Shown here: positions 1 through 12,316 of the stretch, in pieces
How positions within the stretch are numbered: the stretch's first letter is position 1
How the letters are laid out: each line of letters opens with the position of its first letter
Position numbers and translations under genes: made by a program
Source: Phellopilus nigrolimitatus
Lineage: Eukaryota > Basidiomycota > Agaricomycetes > Hymenochaetales > Hymenochaetaceae
DNA: 61,755 nucleotides
Direction of reading: 5' to 3'
Assembly: GCA_021029095.1 (NCBI GenBank)
Contig: JAJOHG010000150.1
Location: 1-61,755 of the forward strand
Notes under the pieces: model-generated
The model's input: the letters and a program-made list of their open reading frames with translations, nothing else
Databases searched by the model: none
What the model was told of the DNA's origin: nothing

Positions 1-1072
1 CGGCTCCCACAGCTGGAAAGAAGCGGTCCGGCACTTTCTCCACTCTCCGTGGCTCTGGAAATTTGGAGTCTGCTGCTCTTCGACGTGTGTGTGCAATGAG
101 ACAGATACAGGAACTCGATTAACTTCCGGAGAGCGATAACGGGCAGTTTTTAAAAAAGGGATCATCGTTGGTAAGAGTAGCTTGACTGCGCGCGCCGCAT
201 GCCATCTTTGCTAATCCCGACAAGGAGAGAGATGCCGCATGAGAGTGCGGCGTGTGGCTGCGTGTGTCTGACAAGCGAAAGCCAAATCAGGCCGAATTTC
301 CTCGGCGGCGATCGCCGCTGCGGATTCGGCCTAAAAAAATCTCAAAAGTGTGGGAATAAAGGTCGACGCTATTCGGCCCGTCGTTCTGCAAGTCCTTTTT
401 GGCCAGCAACTCTACAACTGCGACCAGGTTGAAGAGCTTCGCGCACAGGTTGCGAAAAAGCTTCTGACTTCCTCTGACACATTGCCATATGAACTGGCTA
501 AGCAACAAGCGCTCTTACCTGCTTGTATCTGCCTGGTTTCTTGCGGTCGACAACCGAAGCGTTTCATTGGAAAATTCCAGTGCTGGTCGTAAAGCTAATT
601 TATCCTTTGGGTGGAGAGAATGAGCTTGTGCTCTGAATATACTGGATAGTCCTCGGAGACTTGAAGCGGTCTTGCACTATCCGACGATCATCAACTCAGC
701 CTTGAATAGACTCACATGTGTCTCGACTCATGGCTGTGAAGCTAGTTACGCTCCGGCAAGTCCAAATGGTCTTCCGACGGACCTGACATTCCGTCAGGGG
801 GCGGATGCAGTATCTCTGGAGTATGATTGCCCATTATAAACCATCTCATGCTTGTTGAGGGTGGAACGTCCCAACCCACGGAATGCTATTCGTGATTCTT
901 CTCGTCGCATGCTCGCTGCCAGGGCTTGAGCGAGCATGTGGGCTTATCGCGCAATTCACTATTATGAAAACGATAATTCTGGCTGGGAGCCCTTTTAAAA
1001 GTGGATGTAAAGCAGCCGCACGTCCTTTCTCTCCGTGGGGAGCGCCTTCATCCATTCATCGGGACAATCGCT
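1..1072. other. Upstream region of OPT copy 1
   Basis: No supported gene. A TTTTAAAAG element at about 993-1001 lies some 75 bp before the start codon and may be the TATA equivalent. Confidence 0.45.
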
Positions 1073-4000
1073 ATGTCAATAGAGCGCAGCAGCCAGCTCT
1101 CTCTCGAGGACGAAAAAGACCTGGAGAAGAGCCATGGTATGTATCCTGACTCTCCTTTCTCCTTCTTTCATATCGAACAACGACTTTAACGAACACCTGT
1201 GACATATTTTTACTGATTTTATTGCGGATGCTCCGTAGTTGGCATCGAGCCTGTGGCGGCCATCGCTGACTTTGACGACCCGAATATCGACAAGGATGCT
1301 GTCATCTTAGGTAGAAGCCACTTTTACTCGATATGACATTGATTGCTTACCCTCTTTCCCGCACGACAGAGGATGACTCACCGTATCCAGAAGTACGATC
1401 GGCCGTGGCCAACACTGACGACCCCGACATGCCCGTTTTCTACGATTCGCTCTTGGGTCATAGGTAAGCGATACCACAGCGCCAGTTAACGTTTCCACTG
1501 AACGATGTGATGGTGAATTCAGGTATCATTTTTGCCATCGTCATTTCTGGCCTCAACCAATTCTTCTTCTTCCGGTTTCCATCTGTCTCCATTGGCGGCG
1601 TACGTTCTGCAGATGATTACTATCCACAATATTCACTGATAGATTCTTTGGATGCACTCGGTTTTTCAGCTTGTGGCCCAGCTGCTTGCTTTTCCAGTTG
1701 GTCGCCTTTGGGCTCGCTTTATGCCCCGCGTCACCATTTTTGGGATGCAGCTGAACCCCGGTCCATACACTGTCAAGGAGCACGTTCTCTCAACAATCAT
1801 GGCGACTGTAGCGGGCGGATCCGCCTATGCCGTAATTCATTTTCTCGAAATTATCCCGCCTCATTTCTGCTACTGATCGCAAATCCAATACAGACGGATA
1901 TTGTGGCTGTTCAGCGGGTATACTACAACCAGACGTATAACTTCGACTACCAGTGGATGGTCGTGATGTCGACACAACTCATCGGGTTTTCCATCGGAGG
2001 CATTGGGCGCCGTTTCCTCGTCCAGCCTCCATCGATGATCTGGCCTGCGAACCTCGTAAACTGCGCACTTTTCAACACGCTGCACTCACAGGTGTATGCA
2101 GGTATGGGTAACCGCGGTGGTATGAGCCGCGAGCGCTTCTTCTCGTACGCGTTCCTCGCCTCGGCCATCTGGTACTTCTTCCCCGGATATCTCTTTGAGG
2201 CGCTGTCCGTGTTCTCGTGGGTGTGCTGGATCGCACCGGACAATATTGTACGTGTCCTGTTTATAATTAATCACGTGATTTTAACAATTGCGTGTGTGCA
2301 GAAAATAAATCAGCTCTTCGGCTACTCGAGCGGGATGGGCATGTCCCTGATCACCTTTGACTGGTCCCAGATTGCTTATATCGGTTCACCATTGGCTACT
2401 CCCTGGTGGGCCGAGGCCAACATCGCTGTCGGCTTTATATTCTTTTTCTGGGTCCTTACGCCGGTGCTGTACTATTCGAACGTCTGGTTCTCGCAGTTTA
2501 TGCCCATCTCGTCTCGCGGCTCGTTCGACAATACCGGTGCTGCATATGATGTCAGTCGGATCCTCAACGACGACACAACTATCAACTTGGAGAAGTACCA
2601 CAATTACAGTCCGTTGTTCTTGTCAACCACTTTCGCCATATCCGTGAGTGCACTGAAGTCAGTGAACTACTTGTTTCTGATCACTTTACTTTCTTTTTCT
2701 TTTTCTTCTTTAGTATGGGCTGAGCTTTGCGTCGATCACGGCGACCTTGACGCACACGCTCCTGTATTTCCGCAAGCAGATCTGGACTCAATCTAGGCGT
2801 GCGATGCACGAGCAGCCGGATATCCACGCAAGGCTGATGTCATCGTACGCACAAGTGCCAGAATGGTGGTATTTCATTGTTTTCTGTGAGTGGCCAGTTG
2901 CCATTGATCATAAGGAAATTCTGAGGATGCTATTATAGTGTCGATGTTTGTCTTTGGCATCATTTCTATCGAGGTCTGGCCGACTCAATTCCCGGTGTGG
3001 GCCTTCATCCTCGCCCTTATCATCTGTGCGTTTACCTCCGAGCTTACACTCTTGCCTGGTAAGTATTGTATCTAACATCTTCGACCGCAGCTTTCGTCTA
3101 TGTTATACCTATCGGTATGATTCAGGCAATCACGAACCAGCAGATCGGGTTGAACGTGATCACGGAGCTCATTATCGGCTACGCGCTTCCCGGACGGCCG
3201 GTCGCAATGATGATGTTCAAGACCTGGGGGTACATCACGATGGCGCAGGCGCTCACGTTCGCGTCGGACTTCAAGCTTGGACACTATATGAAGATTCCGC
3301 CGCGCCCGATGTTCTGGGGACAGATCGTTGCGACCGTGTTTGCAGGAACTGTCCAGCTCGGTGTTCAGGCGTGGATGTTCTCTAACATTCCGGACATCTG
3401 CGACCCGATGCAGAAGGACGGGTTTATTTGCCCGAGCACGGAAGTGTTTGGGACTGCGTCGATTATTGTGAGTAAAAGTTGCATCTGCCTTCTCGGCTTC
3501 TGATTTACTTCTGATTTTTAGTGGGGTGTTATCGGCCCGGCACTACAGTTTTCTAAAGGCCAACTTTACTAGTGAGTTTACTTTATCTTGCTGGAAGAGA
3601 ATAAAAGATTATTGACAAATCGCTCACAGTGGTGAATATGATCTCCTTCTCACGTTCTGTCTGCTAACAATAGTCGCTCTCCAGCGCTTACATTCTTCTT
3701 CCTCATTGGCGCTGCGTGCCCGCTCGTGGGATACCTCATCTCGCTTAAGTGGCCGAACTCGTTCCTGCGCTATGTCAAGTACGTAGAGCAGTTCCAAACT
3801 TATTTCAGCGAGCTTTTGCTCACTCGCTATTGTGCAGCTTCCCGGTCATCTTCTCTGGCACGGGTGCGATCCCGCCCGCAACGGCAGTCAACTACGTACC
3901 ATGGACGATTGTCGGCTTCATCTTCCAGTACGTTATTCGCCGGCGTCACTTCAGCTGGTGGACAAAGTACAACTGTAAGTGTTCAGTAACTCCAATCACA

Positions 4001-4468
4001 AATCATTAACGGTCAATAACCTACAGACGTGCTGTCCGCTGCGCTCGATTCGGGCCTCGCGGTGTCTATCATACTGATTTTCTTCTGGTTTGTCCGACTT
4101 CCTCCTCCTCCTGCATCGTGCTTACTTTATCTTCCTCACCAGTCTCGAGTACCCGATGAACGGGCAAATCGGCATCAATACGATACAGTCGTGGTGGGGG
4201 AACACGGTGTTCACGAGGACAGGCGACTGGAACAGCGTGACCCTGAAGACAGTGCCAGCGGGCCGGACATTTGGGTGAGTACGGACCTATTTTTCATTTT
4301 GTTCTTGGGTGCATTTAAGGGACGGAGCGAGGGGTATTCGAGATATTGACCCTGTCTTAATACTATTTTGCGGATGGAGTCATCGAGTTTCGACCTTTAT
4401 CGATCTTGACAGCGGGTCGTGAACTGAACTGACTTATATTTTGCTTGTTCAGGCCGGCGACGTGGTAG
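1073..4468 (+). CDS. Oligopeptide transporter (OPT family), copy 1, one frameshift
   Basis: Proton-coupled plasma-membrane importer of small peptides (OPT family, isp4/OPT2-like); the function is inferred from the family. I join 17 exons, starting at MSIERSSQLSLEDEKD and ending FGPATW-stop. Family signatures visible are NPGPYTVKEHV, a KTWGYITMAQAL stretch, KIPPRPMFWGQ, a WW-G-N segment near the end, and about a dozen hydrophobic helices. All introns are GT-AG and 50-90 nt. Exon 12 is only two bases (3630-3631). Exon 3 is out of frame with exon 4 because of an extra T in the TTTT run at 1436-1439; removing one T restores the sequence seen in the second copy. Everything downstream is open and conserved, so this is either a base-call error or a very young null allele. 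The paralogue lies at 58.0 kb on the same strand. Confidence 0.9.
3630..3631 (+). other. 2-nt micro-exon of OPT copy 1
   Basis: The upstream exon ends at 3571 in TAC-TA (donor gtgagt) and the next long exon starts at 3685 with CG-CTT-ACA (LTFFFLIGA). Direct joining is out of frame. Inserting the two bases TG, bounded by cacag on the left and gtgaat on the right, gives YYALTFFF in frame. The same arrangement occurs at the aligned place in OPT copy 2 (60622-60623). Confidence 0.75.
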
Positions 4469-5469
4469 ATTATGACGCGATTCCATTCCTTGTTTTTTCC
4501 ACAAGCCTTGATCTTCTCATGATGTATCATGGGTTGTTTCAAAGGTTATTCATAACTTGCGATACATGCGTGTGTGCTTACTTACGCGTACCAATACAAC
4601 TGAGACTGTACATTTCTTCCGTACTGGGAATGAACGTGTGACTTTGAAGTAGTGGATCGTCAAACCGCGAAGGGATGTAATATATTAGTGTGCTAGTGCT
4701 GACCGCAATGCACCTACAGAAGGTCGAAAGAAGCACATCTAAAAACAGCTGGTGCATCTCCGCCCGACAGGCCGCATACGACGAGCGGCGAATTTGACTG
4801 TCTTGTGCCAGCAAGGCTGAACAACTCCTCTCTTTCGAATTTCGCTAATTATAAAGCCGAACGCAAACCTCAAGCGAGAGCAATTGCCACATTATTTCCA
4901 TTTTCGGACAGTTCGGACTTGGCGTATGCGTCGCTTGTCCGTCCGACCTTTGCTGTCCCTTTCTGTCGACGTTCATCAGGACTTACTCTCCTAATATTAT
5001 TATTAGCTTACTCCATGTCACCTTTTCTTACGTTTTGGAAATCCACGTTCTGGAATTGCCGAGGGTGCCTACTGCGAAGGATCTTCAGCTCGTCGTTCCT
5101 CCTGAACTCGCTGAATCAGGTTGGGGAAACGGTGATCTGGTAAAGCTGTCCATCTCGACTTGTAGAAGGATTCCAACCTAAGAAACCACAAGGAAAATTC
5201 GACTCGATCGCGGCCGCTCTGAAATTACAACGCAACTTGCACGGACGAGAAGCTAGCTTGCGGCCCGTCGCCTACCGAGGCAAACGTCACAGCAAAAGCG
5301 GCGGGCTGCGGCTTGACGCTTGTGACTTTTGTCTGCTGGCTTGGTCTTCTTTCGAACATATGCCAAGAGTTCAAGGCTGCTCGCTTCAGCCTTTAAAGTC
5401 CAATCGGACCAAATTCGAACGGCCATTTCTCTCCTCGCTTCCCTCCACCAGTCCTGTTATTTCAGGACA
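4469..5469. other. Intergenic, OPT copy 1 to GH5
   Basis: About 1 kb between two plus-strand genes. I see only short unsupported open frames. Its right part should hold the GH5 promoter, but no clear TATA box was found. Confidence 0.5.
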
Positions 5470-7794
5470 ATGCAACTCTTTGCGAGATTTCTGTCGTGTC
5501 TATCGCTCTTTTCAGGCATCTTTGCAATAACAGTTGCTAAATCTTCTTCCGGATTTCCTCATGGTAAAATCTATGGAACAAATATAGGCGAGTGAAAATG
5601 AGTCTGCTATGCGCACTTGAGTGGCATAACTCATTCTGATTTTTTTTTCCCAAATCATTCGATGTTAGGCTCGTGGCTTGTTCTTGAGGTACGCAGCCAC
5701 TTTTTTCTAGAAAAAATATAAAAATAAAATTTACCACGTAATTTACATAGCCATGGATGCTTCCGGCCGAGTGGGTAGTCATGGGCGGCGAGTCCTGCAA
5801 CGATTGCTCTCAGTGTATCGCTTCTGAATTGCACGTCTCTTTTCCATCGTCCCTGTCTCACTGAATTTCTGACTTCCGGCCTTTTATCACTGGTGCCAGT
5901 GCTTTCGCAGAGGCTTACCCTGACACAGTCGATGAGATATTCAACAAACACTGGTGAGTGGCCATTATAATAAATGAACCTAATCAATTGTCTTATAACA
6001 TCATATCAAGGTCTACTTGGTTCACACAAAAGGATGTTAATAAGTTATCTTCGTATGGCATCAATACGGTTCGGATTCCCGTAAGCCTATTAGGAAAGCC
6101 ATACCCGACATGCACCGGTCACTTAACTACTTTTAATAACCGTCAAAGCTCGGTTATTGGATCGTCGAGCCTCTAGTCAACCGAGCTACCGAGTTCTACC
6201 CACGCGGGGGTATCAAACAGCTGGTATGTTTTTAACATGACTTGTGCATTAATAAAAACGCTTAAAAGAAGAAGAAACGAGGACTCAGGCAGCTTAAGGC
6301 AGCTGGTATTTCTGTCATCCTGGACCATCATGCGCTGCCAGGCGTGCAGACCCCAAACCAGTCGTTTACGGGAAGGTACTTTTTTCTTTCTCGCATTCAC
6401 GCCATAATAGACCAATTCACATATATTTGCGACAGGTGTACGAGTGACGTCAAATTTTATGTACGCTAAAAAAATCCTTTACTCTAGCAGCATCCTCAAG
6501 TAGCAACTGTACAGACTGAGAAGAACTATCACCGCGCTCTCGTTTGGACTGCCGTTATGACCGCACTAAGCCATCTCGACCCCGATTTTGGTAGTGTCTT
6601 CGCCGTCGAAGCCGTGAATGAACCGATTGCAAATGCGTCGCAAACACCGGGGTACGGTGATTGTGCGTCGGCCCATCTCAAGCCCATTCATCCCTGTTGA
6701 TACGTCGTCTTTATTTCCGTAGTCCAGAGAAACTTTGTCAAGGTCGTGCGCGCTGTCGAGATATCCCTTGGTATCATAAACGTAGATGACTCTGGACGTG
6801 GCTTTGATCTTTCCTATCCTACCCAAACGAACATTCTGAGCGCGATCGCATCGCTCTTGGATGCTGCGCTCGGTGGAAGTGACGTGGGAAAGGCGCTCGC
6901 CGACGCGGCACCTATCATCTCGGAAGTTACGACTGAGTACGGGATTGGCGATGTACTTGGAGGCGCTGCAGCGCCATTGATGGCGCCCTTGGTTACAAAG
7001 TAAGTTAGATAACCGCGAACTCAAAGACGTCATTCTAAGAGTTTTTATTTGACTGATGATTGATATTGATGAGCGCTTTGCAGCTTTATGGACATCAACT
7101 GGCAGAACAACAACCCTGCCAACCCTGCAGAAGCAGCAGTCGGCCCACAGGCGTACGATAATCACCTGTACTATTCGTGAGTTCTCATTCGAGCTATTGG
7201 GACTTCGCAAACTTCAACGAGCTTTAGATTTGGCGGTGTCGCGGATGCAAATGAAAACGCGTACTTGGAGAGCATTTGTAGTGCGTAATTTATCTTTTTT
7301 GCTCCACGTTTGTGACAATTTTGCATTCGTTATTTTTGTAGACTTGGATCGCGTGCAGGCCGATGCCGCATTAGGAAACAAACCGCTGTGGTTCGGTGAA
7401 TGGGGCCTTTCGACACAATTCTCCGCAACAGATGAATTCCTTAGAAAGTGGGCCGATGCGCAGAAGAGGGCGTACAGTGTTGGCGCTGGATGGATCGTAG
7501 GTGCCCTCCGTTCAGAGAAGGAGTATGAAACCTGATACCTCTGACGTGTTTAGTTCTGGAATTTCAAAGTAGAAAAATCGACCGCAGCAGGCGATCTTGC
7601 TCGCCAATGGTGAGTTATTTCCCCAAATATTCGACTCAAAAACGGTCAATGTAAGTCGCTGTACTCACAATTTATTACTTTATGTCTATGTACGCAGGTC
7701 ATACTTCGAAGGCGTGGAAAGGGGTTACTTCACAAAAGATCCCGCTCAAATGCACGATGTACATGTCTGCGACTCGTTTATTACAAAGGGCTAA
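5470..7794 (+). CDS. Secreted GH5 family glucanase
   Basis: Glycoside hydrolase family 5 enzyme, probably an exo- or endo-beta-glucanase acting on fungal wall glucans; the subfamily (1,3 versus 1,6) is not resolved. Fifteen exons join without frameshift. Residues 1-23 form a signal peptide (MQLFARFLSCLSLF, then a hydrophobic core, cleavage near TVA-KSS). Then come GTNIGSWLVLEPWMLPAEW, GINTVRIP, IPLGYWIVEPLV, the LDHHALPGVQTPNQSF stretch, the acid/base Glu in AVNEP, the nucleophile Glu in WFGEWG, and the C-terminal WNFKVEKS and YFEGVERGYF blocks. Two introns appear to use GC donors (5588-5668 and 5831-5899), because only those joins keep the conserved frame. The next gene is a Zn2Cys6 regulator 1.5 kb downstream on the same strand, which could be a local regulator, but this is only proximity. 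Confidence 0.88.
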
Positions 7795-9267
7795 ATATCG
7801 CCGTTCCGTTCCTTTCGCTACATATGTGTTGGATGAACAAATGAAGTTGGTGAAGGTATATCTAGCTAGACGCAGCAAAACTGTCACGTGCTTATACGCG
7901 TTGATACGCGATGCTATTATTTGTCTTTGTTTGCCTCTCTGAGTTCGACGAGTGAATCAATTTAGAAGAAAGACCAATCATCGCTTATAAATCACTCTCC
8001 TTCTATGTCAGCCCCGGGTACCAGGTGTTTCAGATTCCATTTCCGTTAAGGCTTGTCTATTTCCAATGGAAGCTCACTTCTCAGTACTGCGCTTCGACTT
8101 TTGGCCTTCGGATACCAAAGGGACATCCGACAAATACAAATGATGGGATATCTACCTTCTTTTGGAACGCGATCTAGAGATTGATGAACCTTTACGGTAT
8201 CTCAAGACTCAGTGGTTATTTAATTATAAACCTAAATGACGAAATAAAAACTCGTGGCATTGGCAAAGAGCAAGAGGAATACAAGACAGTAGTGCTTATG
8301 TAAGACTTAACTTTTAACGGCGGTGTAAAGTGCGACACATAGCGCACTGACATAAATACAAGTACAAGCGCCCGGCGTTCCTAAATCTACGTGACGCGTG
8401 AATAATTATATTGCCTTTTTTGGAAGCACAAGTCGCGACTGCACGTTCGATTCACGCTTACCTCAAACCACTATGTCTGACTCCCCAACTCGTGAATAAT
8501 GCTGACACAAGCTACCGGGAGTAGGAACACTCATACTTGGTCTAACGGGCCCTGAACTTGCGCAGCTTATATCGTTGTCTTGTCCTCAGGTCTCAACTCC
8601 TGTAATTGTTCTCACATCAGGTGTTGAGAACAAAACCTGCCTCGTTGGATGTCTGTGGCTTTACCTGCGTGCGGCAAACTATGCCACAGTTTCATAAATG
8701 ATAAATCTCCATGATATTGGACGCGTCAACAGTCACTTTCTCGGCGGCACTCGGTCCCTAGATTTTAGTTATGGCGTTGATACTCTACGTACTGTCTTTG
8801 GTTCACTGGCTTCGGGTGTCTTAAAAAGAGTGCGGAAGAGGGAGGTGATGCTTATCAGGCCACTGAATCTTCAAAATAACAGCCGATGTTGGCTGTTTTT
8901 CCGCCGCCGGAGAACACTTTTGGAGTTAGCCATCATCCTTCGAATTACGCTCTTCACCCCGGATCTACTTGTAGCTCCGAGCCCTCAAAACAAGTTATTT
9001 GGTCCTGCACTTTAGTACGCTGAAACTGTGAACCCTGTGTCTCCGAATCTACCTCAACTGCATCAGGGCTCATACGCCGCTGTGTCTCCTTAATATTCCC
9101 AGCGCGCTCTGCTACGTGATCTCTTTTATTATAGAGTTTTCCATCTAAGTTACCGCCTTTTGTCGAGAAAATTTGGTATCCGAAGGACTTATAAGCGGGA
9201 AGCAGTCGAGATGATTTTTCAGATCCAAGCGAAGTCTCTACAGGTACTGAAAATTAATCTTGAAGAA
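7795..9267. other. Intergenic, GH5 to Zn2Cys6 regulator
   Basis: About 1.5 kb. The longest open frame (8698-9015) has no recognisable domain, no flanking splice logic and no homologous signature, so I do not call it a gene. No repeats were noticed. Confidence 0.5.
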
Positions 9268-11505
9268 ATGAGCAACCGTAGTCACAATAAAGGTCCCGCG
9301 CCAACAAAGCCAGCGCCCTTGAAGAAAGGACAGGCGTGTTCAAGCTGCAGGTCTGTCGCAAGGTTTATTCAGTTTTTATGTCTTACTTTCTCTGAAGCGG
9401 ATTATGCAGACGTCGGAAGCAGGTACATCCTAACCTGTTTTCCGTCTTCTTCTGAGTCTACGTCGGAGAGTTGACTATAATGATTATTTATTCCTAGAGA
9501 TGTGATGGTGCTCAACCTGTTTGTCATCAATGCTCTACTAGTGGCCGAGAGCTCGACTGCGAATACTCCGACGGTTTAACTCCGACGCGCACGGAGATAT
9601 TGGAGGAGTGTCTTTCGGACTTACGAAGGCGTATATACGCGCTTGAGAGTACAAAGGCGCAAAAAACTTCTGGAACTCGTCCGGATACTCGTGGTTCACC
9701 CTCCAGGAGGACTGTAAGCTATCTCTACTTGAAACAACGTTCAATGGTAAGACCTAACATCTAGTTTCAGCTACCCCTTTTACTCACTCAGCACTCAACT
9801 CGCTGGTGGGATGCTGAGGTACCACCTCCACAAATAACGCACACACTGTATGTAATTCGCATCGAAGCTTCATTTCTACATTGAATCTGATGTACGGTCT
9901 TTCGACTTGTAACCAGCCTCGAAAGCTTTTCTCAACATGCACATCAAGTCGGATGGGCGCTGAATTATGGCCGTCTGCTCACAAATGTATCAACGCCGGT
10001 TTCAAGCCCGACTCACCCACATCTAGCGCTCGTTAGCGCGATGTGCCTATGGGGAGTGCGATTCTCTTTCGGTCATAATAGCAATGTCGCCGCAGTCCCC
10101 GCATCGCTGCAGATGCAGATTGAACAATCGCTTTTCACGCGTGCGTGTGCACATCTGCAAACCCCGCTTGAAAGACAGAGCCCGCAACGGGGTCTGCATG
10201 TTGTGCAGGCGGAAGTATTGCTTGCGACGTACTTATTCGCGATGGGTGGCGCCGTGGGTGGACGCACCCTTGAGACGGAGTACCACGTGAACGCAGCAGT
10301 GCGACTTGCACTGGGGTTCGGGATGCACCAGATAGTTCCCCGGACTGTTGCTGCAGACAGTAGCCGCAGCGCAAGTCTTCGCGTTGCGGCGCCACCAATA
10401 GACGCAATTGAGGAGGGCGAGCGCATCGCAGTGTTCTGGCGTGTATTCTGCCTAGATCGACAGTGGGCTGTTGCAAATGGAAGACCTGCTTTGCTCAGGC
10501 TCGAGGGAGAAGCGCGGGTGATGGTCACTACCCCCTGGCCGTTCGAGACGGACTCGTATGAGCAGGTAAGAAGGCTGACACTCATTTGTATTTCGCATGA
10601 ACGTAATGAATTGTTCACAGGGGCATGATCTATATTCTGCATCACGCATGATACAACCTCTGAAACAATTTTTAGAAGAGCAGGGTAACTCGACATCAGG
10701 GTTCGACTACCCGGCGCTGGCCGTCAAAGCCTCCCTCTTGTGCGAGCGCGCATCTCAGTATGCGCCGCGCCCCTCATCTGGTACATTGAAATCATCAACA
10801 ACTGATCGTTGATTTCGTCCTTGTGACTGACTAGTTTTTGTTTCCGTTTAGATGCCGAAAATCGTATTGTTGACGCAACAATCTTCACTTTTGTGTCTAC
10901 GCTCGCTGCGCTCGACGACAATGCACCGGTCGCACAGAAGGCGCGTTTCGTCTGTACTCATGCGACCGCGTACCTTGCTTTCGTGCGTCTGCACGAGCGT
11001 AACGCTCCGACGGATGCAGGTGCATACGCGAGATGCGTGCAAGCCGCGCGATATATATCAACACTTTTGGGGCACCTCGGGGAGCAAGGTGTGATGGAGC
11101 TAGATCCCTTTGCTATGGTCCGTATTATGTGTTCCCATCTCAAAATGGAATCCAGCTTACGGATATTTTATATCACTTGGATTTTGAAATTCCATACCCC
11201 CTTCTATGTGTGCGAAATAGCCGTGCTTCGTGATCTCCTGCAAAGTTCTCATGCGTGAGATTGTGCGTATGAGACAGGTCCAATCGCGACCCAGTGCTCA
11301 AGGGAACAACCATGATTCGCCGGATGTCCTAGTCGCAGAGTTGGATCGTATGTTGTACATGTTCTCGACACTCTCGACGATATTCCCCGTTATTGGTGCG
11401 TTTTTACCAGGATTCAAAAATTTGACGAAGTCCTCACATTCGAATTTCACTACAGATTCGCAGCTGAACTCGTTGAGGGAGATGCGAGTTAACATGCAAA
11501 TTTAA
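9268..11505 (+). CDS. Zn2Cys6 fungal-specific transcription factor
   Basis: Nuclear DNA-binding regulator with an N-terminal Zn2Cys6 cluster and a fungal-specific middle homology region. The start is MSNRSHNKGPAPTKP. The cluster reads ACSSCR, intron, RRKQ, intron, RCDGAQPVCHQCSTSGREL, then DCEYSDG, giving six cysteines in the usual order and a short RRR-IYALEST coiled segment after it. The long exon around 9.92-10.57 kb carries the typical fungal_trans features: LALVSAMCLWGVRF, HVVQAEVLLATYLF, TEYHVNAAVRLALGFGMHQI and ERIAVFWRVFCLDRQWAVAN. The C-terminal part includes CFVISCKVLMREIVRMR. The last intron (starting near 11398) may be optional, because unspliced sequence also stays open to the same stop. 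The target genes cannot be told; GH5 is the nearest neighbour. Confidence 0.85.
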
Positions 11506-12316
11506 TCGGCGCGCCTTTGCTAATTTTTTAGTACACCGTCTTCCTATCTATACTCCTTTCGTTTTTTGAATGCTCACAAAGCGCATCATAAGCCATATTT
11601 ATATCTCTTTTGTTTTCAGAACAGAAGCATTCTCCCCGCAGTAATGTTCAAACACGTGATGTATACGCGTCAAATGACGCATTATTTATGCTTGTTTGTA
11701 CTCCGCGTAGCGTATAACTAACAGCGAAATTGAACTTGATAAGTATTTAAAATAAAAAAAAGAACTCCACACATCGCACTTTGCAGATTCTTTCTTGCAT
11801 CGAGCAAAATTGAGTGCATAAAGATGAAAGTAAAAATATAGGCGATACAAGGATAACGAGTATCGGAATACAAAAATGACTAACAAGTACAACTATATAT
11901 ACACGAGATCAAGAACTAGAATAAGAGATTAATGTGTATATAATAAAGTGAACAGGGGTGTTCTAGCACGAGGCGTCGAACGGGAACCGTAGTGGAAGAT
12001 TAGGATTTCTGTGAATTGAGTGGATGGGACGGTGGTGGTCAAAAAGGAAGAGCCGCCGATCGCGGAAGATGGTTTATGTTGATAGAACTAAGCTATATCT
12101 GTGAAAAAAATTGGCAATATAGCCAGTGATTAAGGCGGATGTGACGTGAAGAAAGAGGAAAAGGTATAAAGCAAGAACGAAGGACATATTAGTAATTGAA
12201 CAATTGAAAACAATAAACGTAAGAGCTGGGAGTCCAAAAGCAAAAGAGACGTGTTGAGTAGATAGTTTCCCCGGATGAAACTTAATCTTGACATGTTAAA
12301 GCCTTGAGGTTAAATA
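11506..12316. other. Intergenic, AT-rich, convergent gene ends
   Basis: Between the 3' end of the Zn2Cys6 gene (plus) and the 3' end of the F-box gene (minus). It is AT-rich with no credible coding frame. It presumably contains both polyadenylation regions. Confidence 0.5.

Noticed and set aside
10073..10696. Minus-strand frame of 207 codons
   Set aside because: Lies wholly opposite the Zn2Cys6 regulator exon, whose sense frame has clear family signatures.
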